From contig JACATO010000311.1 of assembly GCA_018389105.1 (NCBI GenBank), positions 925,501 to 989,500 on the forward strand: 64,000 nt of DNA. The letters are read 5' to 3'. Under the pieces are notes generated by a model. The model searched no databases. It was not told the DNA's origin and saw nothing but the letters and a program-made list of their open reading frames with translations. Source of the stretch: Nautilus pompilius (taxonomy: Eukaryota > Mollusca > Cephalopoda > Nautilida > Nautilidae). This document shows positions 1 to 40,300 of this stretch, piece by piece (positions within the stretch are counted from its first letter, which is position 1; each line of letters begins with the position of its first letter). The position numbers were made by a program, and so were the translations under genes.

Positions 1-1100
1 TTTATTTAGTTTTGAGATGAGTTCAAATCCACATATTTAACGTGAGGTGTAATAATGCTATACTTACATTTTGGTTATCCCCTTGGCCTCTATTCCTATG
101 GTTACAATCAGTTTCTGATCTACACCACTATTTTCACATGTCTCAGTGCTTGTGTTTGTAGATACTACTGTTACTTGTTCAACATTTCTGATTCCTTGAT
201 CATTAATCTTTCTGTTTTTTGAGGTTTTATTTCGAGAGTTTTCTTTTTTATTTAAGTTTAACCAAATACGAGAGATGAACACTCAACTATTGCTCAAGGC
301 TCTTTCAGAACTGCTTCTGGTCATTACCTAGCTAATGTGCCATATCACTGCTTCAGAGTTTGTTGGATGGTTGTGTACTTAGATATAGGCAAATGGAAGG
401 ATAGCAAATGTTAAAACTTATTAAAAATCTTCTCCATTGTCTTAAAACGGACATCTAACAGAGTTTCAAAGCCAATTGTTTTATTTTGTTTCACATTATT
501 TAGAGTAAAGCATTCCAAAAGTAATCAACTGCCATCCAATCTAGTCTAATGCTTGTTTGTTTTGTACTGATGCTCTTAAGCACCATAGCAATTATTATTT
601 ACATCAAAGAATCTGTTTATAGCTACTTTTTCTTTACCTGAAACAATTTTGAATATTTAAATTCCTATAATTTACATGTGGGGAATAATAGGTCATACAG
701 ATGATTTGTTGTTTTTGTTTCCCATGTTGAAAGCTGCATTTTTGCACATATGTATAAAGTTAAATATGTTTTCTTATTCAGTTATGAAATTTAGCAGACT
801 TTCTTGCAATTACAGTATTTTTAGTGTATGGCCTATCTTAACGATGGATCTCTTTTGAAGAAAAGACTTTGTAAATTTTCTTAACCTTTTAAAAATTGTG
901 AGTTAAAAGGGCAAATCTTTAATTGAGAAAAATGAGTTGTCTCTCATTTCATGGAAATGTTCATTGCTGAAGTAACATTCTTTAGCTAGTTGTTATCACT
1001 GGAGAAGTCATCAACATTGTGTGTGTTTGTATTTAAAACATGCCCTATAGACTTAATTTATGGCTCCTCCCTAGTTCCCCTCTTGGATGAGAATAGCTTG
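1..1100. other. AT-rich sequence, no recognised feature
   Basis: Presumed gene A intron. I see no exon with fitting splice sites and no transposon coding similarity. Confidence 0.5.
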
Positions 1101-1109
1101 GTTTTGTTT

Positions 1110-1240
1110 ATCACTCCAGTGTGGTTGCTTCTCTTCTACAACCAATCAACCACATGGGTTTTTTCTGTATACTCTGATTTCCTCCCACGTGTGTAAATTA
1201 ACAGCTTTAGCATAGCTGCAGATACATCTCTCTTGATGTG
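1110..1240 (+). repeat. tRNA-SINE 3' part (fragment)
   Basis: Shares the block 'CAACCAATCAACCACATGG' plus TTTCCTCCCACGTGT with the better copies at 10.67 and 12.77 kb. The tRNA-like head is missing or too diverged. Confidence 0.5.
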
Positions 1241-1654
1241 GATTAAGTCACTAGAGAAAAGGACCCACCCTATGTTCTTTTCTAATCTCATATTGGAAAA
1301 GACCTTCTGCAATGGAGGAATGCTCATTAAGAAAGATGGCTTAATTTAAAGAACAGTAGGATCATTTTGATTCTACTCATCGGTTTTTCAAAAATTGCAT
1401 GCAAAATTAATGCCATGTTTACATAATCTCAACTAAAATTTATATTGCTTACATATAGAATTTATTTTTAATGTTATAGTCACTATCATGTACTACTAAA
1501 GAAAATGTTATTGGTCAAGGAATACATCAGGGTCATGATATACAGTAAGGAAAGCAAAATATGGAAAGTCCATAAACTATAATTTAAGGAGGCATTAATG
1601 TTGTAACATGTCAAAGATATAATTAAATTATGACGTTGCAACAGGTTAATAGAG

Positions 1655-2600
1655 CATCCCTCAAAAACAATGATTTTTAGTTATCAGGTCAGAGAGTGGA
1701 AAATTCCTGCTTAGAAATTCATTGAATATGTTGTACGAGATTCTAACATGAACAGCAGCCTGGCACCAGCTTCTCATGTTCCTGGTGAAGCTTTGAATAT
1801 TGATTTGGGCCACATTGTTCCATTCCTCTATGAGGGCAGAACAAAATTCCTGCAAGGTTTGTGGAAGCCTAAAGCATGATTCATGTGTTCAAATGGATTA
1901 AGTTCTGGAAAATGAACTGACCATTAACTCCTGCTCCAGGTACTGTTGCCCATCTCACTATAATGTAGATGCACTTTCTCATTGATGAGAATGAAGTTAT
2001 CTCCAGTAACAGCATTGTATGGCTTCCTGTAGTCATCAAGGAGGATCTCATCATCCCTGTACCTTAAACCTGATTTGGTCAGTTTTGCCATCCAAATCAA
2101 TCTCTCCCAATACCATCAATAAGCCATCACCACAGTGGTCTTGTTCAGTAATACTATCACCTTTAAACTTCCTCTCTGGCATATCAAACTTTAAACTCCA
2201 TACCCTACATGGTATACAGCACAGTGCTTTTGTACCCTGTGGTAGCCCATGGTTAGTGCTATCCAGATACACTTTTCTGGGCTGCATTTCATTAGCCTGA
2301 AACTGATTACACAGTCAGTGTTGAGACATTGACACCTGTTGTATTTTGATGGTCAGATTTCAACCAAGTTGCTCACTGGAAAAGTTTTCTTCTCATTACA
2401 AAATGTGATCTTGGTGATACGTTGTTCACCTGGATCAGTCTCACCTCACTATCAGCACTACCAAAAGCTTGATGTTGCATCCAGGCACTAGAAATTTCAC
2501 TTTGGCTTGTGCTAAGCTTATCTGCCACAATACACTGAGTTGCTTCAGTCTCCAACATGCCAACCCCTCTGGAAAATTCTGTGGTAATCAAGTATTATCA
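1655..2600 (-). mobile_element. Tc1-family transposon remnant (broken transposase)
   Basis: Minus-strand fragments run in the right order for a Tc1 transposase. At 2373-2591 is a helix-turn-helix N-terminus (GVGMLETEATQCIVADKLS); at 2051-2287 the catalytic core (GDGLLMVLGEIDLDGKTDQI, matching 'GGGSVMVWGGISLDGRTDL'); at 1661-1855 the C-terminus (LIEEWNNVAQ). The frames are separated by stops and shifts, so it is inactive. Terminal repeats were not identified. Confidence 0.75.
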
Positions 2601-2935
2601 CTGTTGCCATTGGGTCATTATGTATCAGCCAGCATTTAAAACTGACCGATTTGGTAATGAAGCACATAACACACAGCACACTGACATTTGAGGGAAAATC
2701 AGGAGGTTGTATATTCACATGCATCTCAAACCTTGATGCACTGGAGAAAATTCAATCACACTGGGTTCAAAGAGGGGTTATGGTTAGTGACTGAAAGTAA
2801 ATTGTACTAGTATTCGATGTAATATTTATAATTTATGGATGATCATTTCATTCTTAGCAAATGTTGAAAAGTATATAAGCAATTCTAACATAATATGTAG
2901 CCATACTCATAATTTATTTCAAAATTTATTTGTAG

Positions 2936-30122
<27,187 letters not shown>

Positions 30123-30480
30123 TGTTACATTGAGAATCTTAGATTTTAAGGATATCTTAACAGTTTACTAACATTGCAGTTTATCAGTTGTAAATGTGCA
30201 AATACATGTATTTAATTTACAGTACTTAAAAATGTAAGTCTAACATCAAAATGGCATTCATGAGTGAAGAAACTTCAGCTAAGTTACTCAAACAATTTAA
30301 AGGGATGCAGCAGAAGATGCTTAATGCATAGTTTTACAAATGAGACATACATGTGATAATGAAACTATAGCAACCAATGTTTAATGACTTTAACAAAGAA
30401 AAAAATATTAAACAGGAAAAGATCAAATTAAAGCTGCAGTTTATTGAAATAAAGACAATTTTTAAATAAACTTGTTCATT
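30123..30480 (+). terminator. Gene A 3'UTR with two polyadenylation signals
   Basis: AT-rich sequence after the gene A stop. AATAAA hexamers sit at 30448-30453 and 30465-30470, the likely poly(A) signals about 330 bases after the stop. The exact cleavage site cannot be seen. Confidence 0.6.
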
Positions 30481-30484
30481 TTTT

Positions 30485-31425
30485 TTGCCTTGCATCTGGA
30501 AGATTTAAAAAAAAAAAACAACTTTTCATTATCTTTGAGGAAATTTAACAAATTTGTCATTTCTTTTCATTAAGGTTGACTTACCTAAGCTTTGTGCCAA
30601 TGTGAGAGAAATTCCCATGTGTTTATTGTGAGACAATACAGCTGACAGTGTACATGCATATAGTAGTCATGAGAATATGATTTACAATCAGAGATAATAA
30701 TTATTCAATGCCTTTTAATAGAGTACACAGAAAAATTAATAAATTTTAGTTTTCTAGCAGATTTTTGTTTTCTTAAAATATGTCCCAAAACAATTAGAAT
30801 GAGTACTACCTATTAAATACATTTTTATACCTACATTTTCCAACTTAAACAAAAAACATCCTAAATTATTGTGTAAAGCCAATGTAAAATAGGAAATCTT
30901 GATCAAAACCTGTATATGCTAAATAGGTATCAACTGTTTTGCATGCCATGTGTCCATGTGTGCAAACTCCTGTTTAACATAAATCTGGATATTTATTTTC
31001 AAGTCTAGTAATTTCATGCAAAATCTGTTGACTTTTAAAACTGTAGCATTTTTAAAAACTCATAGTTTTAGTTGATTGTAAAATGATAATTTTTTGATAA
31101 GTAAAAGAAATAATATAATTTAAAATCAAAAAATTCTTTTACCTGAATGATTTATGATTCAGGAACGAAACCAACTTGATTGTTGTTTGTTTTATTTAAT
31201 GCATGATAATAAATAAAACCCATTTCTGTACTATTGATTTATTATAATTATTATTTTTTGCATGGTAAAACATTTTTCTTGATGTAGTCGCATTTTGGTC
31301 TGTTTATAAACTTTTTTGAAAATGAAATTTTCATCAAGGTTATCTTCATCAACCTGCCATAATATTTTGGTTATCCATTCTTATTACAGTGTGTTAGTTT
31401 TTTTCAAAAGCAGAAAATAAAGACA
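30485..31425. other. Intergenic, no recognised feature
   Basis: Very AT-rich sequence downstream of gene A. Nothing supported. Confidence 0.45.
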
Positions 31426-31429
31426 AGCA

Positions 31430-31980
31430 ATCCAGTGAACTTCGTTATATTTGTACTTGGAGAAACTGGCTACCTTTTGCAGTACAAAAAGCATCTACTC
31501 CTGCTTGGAACAAATCAAGATAATTTTGTATCACAGTATGGTCTAGGTTCTCCATATCTGAAAGAGAGCAAGTTGATCAATCTTAAGAATAGTTCTGATT
31601 AAATCTTTCATTGTCATAATGATGTATCCATCCATGCAACTCTCATTAAACTTGGATTCATCAGGAAAAAATATGCCATTCCATCTTAGATCCAAAGTTC
31701 CTTGATTCAAAAGCCCAATGTTGTTTTGTCAAGCAAGGCAGGAAGGATGAAGCACAGTCTGCCCATAGTAAGGATGTTGCAAGTGAATACCCAATCCTGT
31801 AAGAAAGATACTAATGGAGTAGGATCAGTGACAGATCTGGCATTAATGATGCCATTGACAGTAGGTTTTTTTTTTAGTATGAAATCATTTGCAAAGATGT
31901 GGCAAACAAATTTTACGATCTTGCACTTTAATAGTTGTCTATGAAGGAATCAGGTTGTGGTAAGCCCAAAATCATCCTGG
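31430..31980 (-). mobile_element. Tc1-family transposon remnant
   Basis: The minus strand at 31620-31690 reads RWNGIFFPDESKFNESCMDG, the 'vvFSDESrFnl..DG' catalytic strand of Tc1 transposases with its Asp. The flanks are broken by stops; the limits are approximate. Confidence 0.6.
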
Positions 31981-32649
31981 TCTATGTTAACATGGATAAA
32001 ACAATGTCATTTGGTGTATTTATCACCAGGAAATACTAATGACTGCTGTTTCAGCAATCAAAGAAGCTGATTTCTTTCAACATGTATCAGTTGCAGCATC
32101 AACATGTGCATGATAAGATCATGTATGCTTGTGTTTATTGGGCCTCAATGTGCACAAAGCTGGTGCATATACACAGGAAAATGCAGAACCACAAACTTCA
32201 TGCTCTATTCATTCAAGTTTGAAGCTTTATAACAAAAAAATCATGTCTGACAAAATCATTACTGCATTCTTTGTGGCTTTCAGTGTAAACTTTGGTTGTT
32301 TATGGTGCTCATTTACAAAAAAAGATTACTCTTTGTCTGCTGTTGATATTTCAAAAACCACTGGATCATACAAATAGCAAGATACAATAGAAAATGATGA
32401 GTCTATTGACTTAAGTCTTGCTAATTATTCTCTTAAGTAGTATATACTGGTCACCACAAAATCTGAGAATACTGGAATTTTGCATTTGTAAAGAAAAATA
32501 GTGATTGCAAATTATTAAAAAAAACAATTTGTGAATTTTACTACAACACCTGGCATTATCACTGTCAAAGTCTGAATTTAAATGATGATTGGCAGTCAAT
32601 ATTAGAAATATGCAACTGGCACAGTGGTTACACATTCTTAAAATGCATC

Positions 32650-33550
32650 ATCTGATCAATCCAACACCAGCCACTCATCAGTCAAGGCTTTACCCAAAAT
32701 CTTGTAGGTGATGAATGGGTAAGATCCCTGAACCCTATATGCCTACCAAGGATATCCAAGAGATGCTAATTTAGTGAAGGATCTGGAGATGTGTCAAGTC
32801 AGGCAATTGCAATGTTTGTTCTAAAGAACACATCTTGGACATTCGACTCCCACTAACTGACAATAGCCATTGTTGGTATACAATGGGAAAGACATCCGCC
32901 TTGCTGGTTATTGATGTCAACTTTGACAGTTGAATGCATATGGTTGGCTGAAGACTGATTGTGATTGAAATTTGTAGTAACTTCAGCTATCTGGACCCAT
33001 TTATCTTCCCTCCATCCTATTGCAGTGTCAGACCACATGATGTTCCTGCAGATCACAATTTGAAAACACATTAGTTTGTTTGTGATGTAAGCAATAGTAG
33101 TACCACAGGAAAATCTTCAGGAATGGAGTTAGAAATTACTGAATATCCACAACAGCGCAGTTCGTTATTTAATGTAGATTTCTCTGAATGCTGTAACGCT
33201 ACATGTTGCCAGGGTTCCAGCAAGATGCCAAGTCTGTGGTATGGTCTTATGCAGGCAAAGATGACGCTCTAGTTTGTCGAACCATGGCCAAGTCAACATG
33301 CTTGTGTGGGCTGCTATTCAGCTAACCATTAGGTGCAGCCACCTGATGGTGGTGACTGAATTAATTGCCTATGTTACTACAATCAATGTCATACTGAGTT
33401 GCTGAGAGTAGCAATTCTGCAGATGAAAAGGATGCATCTGTCAGTCCTAATGCTACATCACAGCACAGAACTGGTGAGTTCTATATCTATTTATGGTATC
33501 TGTAGCTTCATGACAAGATACAAGGTGGCTACTGGTGGACACACTCCTAT
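32650..33550 (+). mobile_element. Tc1-family transposon remnant
   Basis: The plus strand at about 33290-33400 reads VNMLVWAAIQLTIRCSHLMV, then YVTTINVILS, matching the 'sVMVWaaIs...rtpLv.i......Y...IL' core. Upstream and downstream parts are too decayed for a frame. Limits are approximate. Confidence 0.5.
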
Positions 33551-34093
33551 CCAGCAGAGATGCAGTGTCTTTGGGTAAAGCCCTCATCAAACATGTATTA
33601 ACGCAGAGTCACTGAATCTTGAGTCTTTGGTACAACTTTGAAACAAAATTCATTTTATATACTTTGAGTCACACTTTTCATATGAAAATATTCTGTAGCT
33701 GTTCATACCAACAGCTGCACAAAATATGAAAAATGGACAAAGCAAATTTGCATATAAAAAGGACAGATTTTAATGAATGTTTAAAATCCTAAAGCCAAAA
33801 CAATTTCACAAAGATTTCTGTATTTTCTGGAAAGGGTGTTGCATTATTAAAGTGTTGTAGCATTTTTTAATGTGCTAATTAAATTCTCAATTAGGTTCAA
33901 CAACATTAAACATCTTATTGGCTTCTGGTAAGTTATCTGGATTACTTTAGATGTGTACTTTACATTTTAGCACAGTTTCTAGTTGTATATCAAAAAACAA
34001 GCATTTCAGAAAAATTTTTATGACATTTAGTGCAGAGGCTTATCCGCAGAATATATATGATATGATATGATAGTCTCAAAAACCAAAACTCTA

Positions 34094-35086
34094 CACTTTA
34101 TTTTGTCATTGTGGATCATCTGAAAATATTGGCCTCTGATTTTAAAGAAAGATTTTCTGATTTTAAACAGATTAATTTTCCATCGTGGGTGATGCAGACA
34201 GTGCTTGTGGATTTATCTGATGTTTCAGTGCAGTACCAAGAAGAACTCTCGGAAATAAAAAATGATGAGTCAGTTAAAACTTTATTCAACATAAAAGGAG
34301 CAATGGCATGGCTTTGTGATGAGACAGAAACTAAATACCCAAATTCAACTAGCTTTGCAAGGAAACTGTTGTTACCGTTTCCATCTTCATATTTAGCTGA
34401 ATGTGGCTTTAGCGTTGTAAATGGTTTGCTACTGAAGAAAAGAAATTCACTGGATATCAGTAAACGTGGAGATGTGAGACTAAAGCTGACTAAATTAGTG
34501 CCTAATATAAAATCTCTTTGCAGCAGGCATGAAGCACAAGGGTCTCACTAACTTTATTCCGCTTTTCTTGAGGTGTGCTCAAATGGCATTTTACATTTGA
34601 TAGGAACCTATACTTTATTGTACAGTAATTAAAATGATCAAATAAGCTTCCATTCAAATTAGTTTGTGTTCACAGTACAGTTCAGTTTTCTATTACATGT
34701 TTTGAATTTTTATTTGCTGTTTTTGTATGAGACAATCCACAAATATTTTCATAAATATAGAAATTTTCTCTCTCTTTATTACCTGTGAATTCTCTCTTAT
34801 TATCATATGTATCATTATTAAAATCTAATACCACTTAATATTTTTTCTTACAATTTTTTCAGTAATTTCTTGCTCAAAACTTTAACTGTCTTTTGTTTAT
34901 TTCATTTTCATGGATGCCATGTTCTTTTGAAGCTGTTTAAACCAAGGTATTGGCGTTTTAAGCTTCTTCAGCTGAAACGGAGTTAACTTTTTAAATGATA
35001 AGAATTATATATCACCACATGGGGGCATCAGGATTTTAGAGGTGATTAGGTGGGGGGCATGGTTCAAAAAAGGTTGAGAACCACTG
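34094..35086 (+). mobile_element. hAT transposon 3' part (ZBED/FAM200-like transposase C-terminus)
   Basis: An intact 146-codon frame (34111-34551) encodes the C-terminal end of a Charlie-type hAT transposase: DESVKTLFNIKGAMAWLCDE, then LLLPFPSSYLAECGFSVVNG, then KKRNSLDISKRGDVRLKLTK, the dimerisation helix region. About 530 bases of 3' sequence follow, ending in AGGTTGAGAACCACTG (35071-35086), the hAT terminal repeat, which is nearly the same as the end at 28347. The 5' part of the element is missing. Confidence 0.85.
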
Positions 35087-35089
35087 GCC

Positions 35090-37195
35090 TAGAATGTTTA
35101 GCACTAGTTATTTCATCTACATTTCTTGTTTATTAATAGTGATTTAAAAAGAAAAAAAATTACAATATGCTGATTAATATTCAGTTTGCTTTGGGACTGG
35201 GTAGAAGAGTGAAGGAACACGTGAGTGTTGCTGAAGGCCAAGCACAACAAAGAGCTAGGTCCTGGCCATGACATTAGCTGTGAGAACCACCAAACTGATA
35301 GTAAAAATTGATAATCCAAGGTTTCACACACTGACCCCCCCCAAACTCATTAATTTTTTTTTGATTTTCAGACATGTCTATAATGCTAATTATTTTTCTG
35401 TGATTTTGAATAAATCTACTCAGATTTTAAACACCATGACCTGAATGCAGAATTATATCTTGAAGATATAATTCAAATAAGCTTAAGTCGTAGTATAAGC
35501 TCTTTAGTATAGGGTTCCACTGGACATCAACGCAAGAAGGCTTATCAAACAGACCACTTCTCGGTGCCTTACCAAGATTACATACAAGTCTGATCTTAAG
35601 CAGAATGATATTGTCATAATTCTCCCCCACCTCCACTAAGGTTATAATGATGTTTGCAACATTAAAAAAAAAATACTGAATTCTTCCCAAATCTCAAAAA
35701 AAATTTAGGATGAAGGCAAACATGGTTGCATATTATTTGGTGATTTTAATTATCTTCACAGTCCAGTTTGTTGGTATTGATGCTCCCAAATTAAGTCTGG
35801 GGTAAGCAAACTTTGCACATATTATGCACTTAATTCTGAGAGCATGCTTTTGACTGACTACTATAAGCAATTTCCAAATCACAGCCTTCTGTGCAAACAG
35901 CAATTTTTGCTTAAATCAAAATAAAGCAGTAACTTAAAAAGCTAAGCAGATGGATGGTAAAACACTGTGCTAGGTTATTATCCATAATATTCATAGATGT
36001 TTGTCATTAAAGAATTTGAAACTTGGTCCTGGAGGGTTAGTTAAGGCACTTCCAATCCCCTCAGAAGAGAACTGACTAATACTAAGTACTACTACTACTA
36101 CTAAGATGATGGTAAATGCTGCACTTCCCCTCTACCTTTTTAAAATAACACATCCCCAATAACTTTCCATTTCAGCGTAAAGTTAAGAATTAGTGTCAAT
36201 TACTTAAAAGAAAGATTCTCATCTCTATCAATCAGATTTGCTTGTTACACAAAATAGTAAACTCTGACAAATTAAAATGTGGGTAAAAATGACAAAAAAT
36301 TAAAAGCAAAAATTAATAATTTTTCTCCAACATATAATGAACTCCTCAAATTTTTCATATTTATACAAATTGATTTTAAAAATGCTGAAAAGTTCGTGCA
36401 GGCTTAATAGCAAGCAGTGTGCTTGCTCACTAGTTCATTTTATTTTCCATTATCTGGGTTACGAAAATATGAGAGGATAAAGCCTCCTTCTCCTCCTACA
36501 AAAGACTCCAACACCACATCAGCAGAGCATCTACAATTATTATTATTATTATTATTATTGTAGACTTGTCATATCACTAGCAAAGCCAATAATCCAGTAA
36601 CTCCGAATTGTTTCATGTTTTGGGCAATGAATTCAAAAATGTAAAAGAAATATGAAATCAGATCCATCACAATAGCCTGATTATATGTAAACTGTACTTA
36701 TGATCTTGAAAGCTAGGCTCTAACCAAGCTAAGGGTACCATCAAGATGGATGAGATGGCTCAAATGTATAGGTACGAAGAAAAGTGGATAGCATCACTAC
36801 GAAAAGTATTTAAAGGGAAAGGTGGGCTGCAACATCCGTTTTCCCTTAAGCGAGTCAGAATTAGCTATTTAAATTTGAAATTGAGGTTGGGGGCTGCATT
36901 TACCTGAACAATTAGGAATGAATTGAGAAAATTATTTACATACACATCAAGGTGGGTATGACTTCGCCTCATATCAGAGCTACCAGAATGTTGTTCCACT
37001 TCTGCAAATACAAAACTGGCTTGCTTATTAGATTGCCACAGTTCAGATTTGTTTTAAAACTCCAGAACTCCACACCCAACACCGAAACATTATTCTACAA
37101 ACTTGGGGTAGGATGGAAAGTCACCATCTTATTAACCAAACGCATTCCTAGATATTATAAATTATAAGGCCGAGTTCATTTGCAACAGGAAATTG
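35090..37195. other. Intergenic upstream of gene B
   Basis: Mostly AT-rich. It has an ACT repeat near 36089-36103 and an (ATT)n tract at 36537-36560. No exon or transposon coding recognised. Confidence 0.45.
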
Positions 37196-37199
37196 CTTT

Positions 37200-37305
37200 C
37201 CTTCTATATATATATATACTTACCAGTGTGTGCGACTCGAGGACAATGTGACTTTAATTGGTGACGTCGCAGACTACGTCACAAAACCAGTATCACGTGA
37301 TCGAG
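37200..37305 (+). promoter_or_regulatory. Gene B putative core promoter / 5' leader
   Basis: Upstream of the gene B ATG are a TATATATATATA run (about 37206-37217), then within about 50 bases of the start codon an inverted pair of CRE-like half sites (GTGACGT and ACGTCAC, about 37261-37282) and a TCACGTGA E-box (about 37293-37300). The sequence becomes CpG-rich here and stays so through exon 1 and into intron 1, where ACCGGAAGT, an ETS-type site, lies near 37648. Some of this may be transcribed 5'UTR; the start site is unknown. Confidence 0.45.
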
Positions 37306-37396
37306 ATGGGACTTTCGTTTTCTCTGGTCCCGTTACTTTTCACCTTCTCGCTTGTTGAGACCCTTTTCCATGTCGAAAATGACACAGAACCCGTGG
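37306..37396 (+). CDS. Gene B exon 1: signal peptide
   Basis: The ATG at 37306 opens MGLSFSLVPLLFTFSLVETL, a typical signal peptide hydrophobic core; the exon ends GTGG|GTAAGT in phase 1. The frame stays open upstream to 37258 only through a TTG, so this ATG is preferred. It sits in CpG-rich DNA, as expected for a first exon. Confidence 0.85.
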
Positions 37397-40300
37397 GTAA
37401 GTGTTGCAATCCGACCGAAAGGACACCCCACCCCGGCCCGAGGTCTTTCTTCGGCTCCTAGTAGGTCAGTCCGAGAACGTACAACGACGGTAAATTTGGC
37501 GGTTGGTTTAAATCTTAAACAACCCTAAAATTTCTAGAATAATATCAATTTAAAGAAAAACTGGGGGGGAGGAGGGAGAGAAGATGATACTTTAGAAACT
37601 GCGAGTATACCTTGTCCATCGCTCCAGTGACAGGCTGTACAATTGGCACCGGAAGTCCCGTTTAAGCGGCCAGCCTCGTTTTCAATGGAGGTTCACCGTG
37701 CACCCAGTTGTTAATCGTGTAGCTTCCCTGCGAAGAAGGTGCGGCATCAGAAGCCTTGCCGACGGTTTTCTGTGTAGAAATTGAAAGTGAATTCGAAAGG
37801 AGGATGAAGTTGGTAAAAATGAAGTAGAAGTGCTTTTTTTTTTTTTTTTGAATAATGTGGTCGGCCTTACAAGTGTCGCGCCTCTTTGCTTGTATTTTAA
37901 AAAATAAGCTCGAAATCCTCAGTTATTTTTAATTATAAAGATCCCTTGCAAGTACTTTTTTTAAAATTAAAAACAATTTTAAGACGTTAGCTTCCTGAAA
38001 AACAGTCCCCCCCCCCGCCGCCAAAATATCGTTTTTAAAGGTGACTTACTTTAAATGTTTTAGTATACGTTAAATTTATTATATGCTAGTTAACAAGGAT
38101 TGCTGCAGTATATTTAATATTAGTTACTTAAAGTATAAGGGATACATAGGCTTCTTTATTATAGAAAATGTACTAATATATATAATGCACCACTGTGTGT
38201 ATTAATGTACTCAAAATAATGTGCCACAACCCTGGAGAATTAACCAATTAATTATTCTACGAAAAGGTTAAGAGTTTTAGGGCCCTCATACATAATCAGC
38301 TACTATGTACTTACTAGCCCCACCACTATCTACGTTCATTTCAATCACTGATTATTCTCAGATTACTTATTTCTTTATAACAATTTAAAAAATTTTTAAT
38401 TGGGGCAGAAAATAATCTGTTGATTGAAAAAAGAAATGTGTTCGGCATGTGTAATTTTTTTTTTGTTTTTTTTTTTCCCACCCCAACATTTCCATCTTAA
38501 TGTTTCAGAGATGGTGTTTGTCAGAAGGATTTCTCATCCTTATCAAGATAATGTTACATCAGCCAAGCTGAGAGGCAGATGCTCTGAAAACTTTGACCTT
38601 AGCATGCAGTTTCAATTTTCCCTAGATGGAGGACAGGTCACCATGCATTTGCACCAGAGCAACATAAAAATACCTGTATATCTGATCAAACATGAAATCC
38701 CCATCCCCATCAACTTTGAGGAGGATAAAGTAAGCTTTAAAATGGAATGTTCCTGTTGGAAAGCTAAATTTTTAGCAGAATAACTACATTATGCATATTG
38801 TAGAATATAAAGTGACCATATGACGGACATTATATCTAATCAGAATATTCCATAGCCTTTCTAATAAGAGAATTCATAGTACCCACTGGAGTTGGAAAAG
38901 TAAAAGGTCTAATGCCTAAAGATTTGAGGATACACTATCCAAAAATATTAACTGTGACTTTGTAATTTGGTTTTATGTCTCGACATTAGATAAGATCACA
39001 ACCTGAACATGCTACCATGTTATTACTGCCAAATAAAAACAAAAATTAAAAAATGTAATGGATTATGCAGCACTTCTATAAGTATATTTTCTAATGTAGG
39101 CATACCAATGAAATTTTGTCTGTCTATCCATAATTTTTGCTTGTGAAATACTTGCATATGCTCACTTAGAGGACACCCTAATTTCATTGACTAAATGTTT
39201 ATATATTCTGCCATGGTTTTGGTTCTTTTTAGAGATATGATCATCTTTTGCAAGTGATTTTATCCATAAAGCAACCAACAATTCAGTGATTACATTTATT
39301 TGTTGCTTTATATTGGCTTACTTATGTGAAGTCATTACATTGCATTTCTCTGCTAAATATGCGAATAAACTGTTGACTGATATTAGATACCTATTACAGA
39401 ACATTCATACTCATTAGAGAGACTGTTAATACACCATTGATTAGTATCAAGATGATATATTAAATCCTGCTTTGTTTCACATTACTAAGGGACTGTTGAT
39501 AAATATTATCTATCAGAGTTCAATTACTTAGTAATGGGCATTAAGACAATACAAATTCTTGATCAACATGTATAATGTTATAAAGTTTCAAAGGGGCAGT
39601 AAGTTTACTACTAATAGTAGTGATAATGGATATTGAGATCATGTCCAGAAATTAATTATTTAATAAGTATTTTATGTAGACTTAACAAATAAAAACAAAT
39701 GTTTATTAAGAATATAGAAATGGTTAAGGATGTACCTTTAGTCCAATATAAATATTTAATACTTGCTATGATCCCCTTTTAGCTGAAAACAGCTTGACCT
39801 TTTGACCTTTATACTTTCATAAAGCTTGTTAACAATATTTTACTCCATATATATTGTAGTGCTTGCCATAGGGTTTCTTTACTGAAAATAGTTCATTTAA
39901 TGCATTTGATCCTTGCAGTTCTATTGTTTTGCTGTATTTGTGTTAATCTATTCCAGTTCTAAGTGTTGTCTGTTCCTGTTTTTGTTTAAAATGGGACAAG
40001 AGAGTCTTAGAAATGTGTTTTGGGGATCATTATTTTGTAAAACAATATCTGTCTATAAATCTTGTTTCAGATGCAATAGTATTATCTGATAAGAATTTGC
40101 TTGTAATCCATGATAGTAAAATTATTGTGAATTCTGACTAGATTTACTAGGCTTTTTACTCAATTTTTGTTCTGTAAATCCCTGAATTGTACAAATCCAT
40201 CTCCCTTGGCTGTTGGTGTTACCCACTAATTACAAGCAAACCTTGTTACAACAGATTTATGAGAACATGAGAAAAAATTTGTTTTACGCTTAACTAAACA

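Noticed and set aside
33560-34090. 5' end of the hAT element (a CAGTGGTTCTCAACC-like repeat)
   Set aside because: No such end was found upstream of the transposase fragment, so the copy is called 5'-truncated.
37258-37305. Upstream extension of gene B start
   Set aside because: It would begin at a TTG, and the signal peptide starts properly at the ATG at 37306.
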